Below are positions 63,834 to 64,000 of a stretch of 64,000 nucleotides of DNA, in pieces. Every line of letters begins with the position of its first letter. Position 1 is the stretch's first letter. The position numbers and the translations under genes were made by a program. Origin of the DNA: Burkholderia cepacia ATCC 25416 (GTDB taxonomy: Bacteria; Pseudomonadota; Gammaproteobacteria; Burkholderiales; Burkholderiaceae); the NCBI RefSeq assembly GCF_001411495.1, contig NZ_CP012982.1, forward strand, positions 3,344,191 through 3,408,190. Reading direction: 5' to 3'. Under the pieces are notes generated by a model. That model made no database searches. It saw only the letters and a program-made list of their open reading frames with translations, and was not told the DNA's origin.

Positions 63834-64000
63834 TCAGCGGGCGATGGCGACGGCGTCGCGCATCATCCCGGTGCGCGGATGGCAGTTCACGTATTCGTAG
63901 ACCTGATGCTTCGCGTCGAAGACGGAAACCTCGTGATACAGCCGCAGTTTCGACAGCCCGGTGACGACGCGGAAGAACGTGACGAAGATCCGCAGGTGCG
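63834..64000 (-). CDS. Probable aldoxime dehydratase, C-terminal end (partial)
   Basis: The last 54 residues of a protein running off the window edge: HLRIFVTFFRVVTGLSKLRL, then YHEVSVFDAKHQVYEYVNCHPRTGMMRDAVAIAR and a stop at 63834-63836. The 'LYHEV...EYVNCHPRTGM' ending matches my recollection of heme-containing phenylacetaldoxime dehydratases, which convert aldoximes to nitriles. Amidase and AraC genes beside it fit an aldoxime-nitrile-amide pathway. Only a short segment is visible. Confidence 0.55.
   Translation of the reverse strand, partial: HLRIFVTFFRVVTGLSKLRLYHEVSVFDAKHQVYEYVNCHPRTGMMRDAVAIAR

Overview
The window is GC-rich DNA (roughly two thirds G+C by eye) from a metabolically versatile Gram-negative bacterium. 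The gene set points to Burkholderia sensu lato, most likely the cepacia complex: an OmpC-type porin, a DUF4148 periplasmic protein, many LysR/AraC/GntR/IclR regulators each next to one catabolic enzyme or exporter, an RND tripartite pump with a heavy-metal-type two-component system, and a P450. The dense accessory metabolism without housekeeping genes suggests a secondary replicon; that is inference. I see no tRNA, rRNA, CRISPR array, IS element or prophage.

Layout. 1-5.0 kb: end of a GntR regulator, then SDR, beta-keto acid cleavage enzyme and MFS carrier, facing an AtoE-type short-chain fatty acid transporter. 5.2-6.0 kb: a lower-GC pair of small genes (ACP-like DUF1493 protein and a membrane protein). 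6.2-9.9 kb: ClC channel, porin, DUF4148 protein. 10-13.8 kb: LysR regulator divergent from a FUSC exporter, then a small secreted protein. 13.9-17.4 kb: P1 peptidase and APC permease divergent from a LuxR-type regulator. 17.7-25.1 kb: small conserved protein, cytochrome P450 divergent from an AraC regulator, NTF2-like protein, LysR with AEC transporter, DMT transporter, secreted PF03640-type protein. 25.2-29.3 kb: mmsA and a beta-alanine/omega-amino acid aminotransferase divergent from a LysR regulator. 29.4-35.4 kb: MarR-controlled MFS operon, cupin dioxygenase, epoxide hydrolase, GlxA-type regulator divergent from an SDR. 35.7-38.0 kb: GAF/PAS/GGDEF protein and a small membrane protein. 38-44.1 kb: two paralogous MFS carriers and an MBL-fold protein divergent from a double IclR protein, then a 47-aa peptide. 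44.6-49.9 kb: Lrp divergent from a LysE exporter, K+ channel, YqaA-type protein, chemoreceptor with a sigma-28-like promoter. 50-52.5 kb: acyl-CoA synthetase divergent from a Crp/Fnr regulator. 52.8-61 kb: RND permease, adaptor, outer-membrane channel, response regulator and sensor kinase in one direction. 61-64 kb: AraC regulator, frameshifted amidase and the end of a probable aldoxime dehydratase, suggesting an aldoxime-nitrile-amide route.

The recurring design is a regulator transcribed divergently from the enzyme or transporter it probably controls. The most unusual points are: an 81-bp hairpin element inserted in frame in the RND permease; a regulator made of two complete IclR modules; a perfect 55-bp in-frame tandem duplication in the AEC transporter; an MBL-fold protein that keeps the first metal site but has lost the second; and an amidase with three separate one-base indels. 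No single region clearly constitutes a new multi-gene system. The best candidates for new biology are the DUF1493/membrane pair and the double-IclR/MBL/twin-MFS locus.
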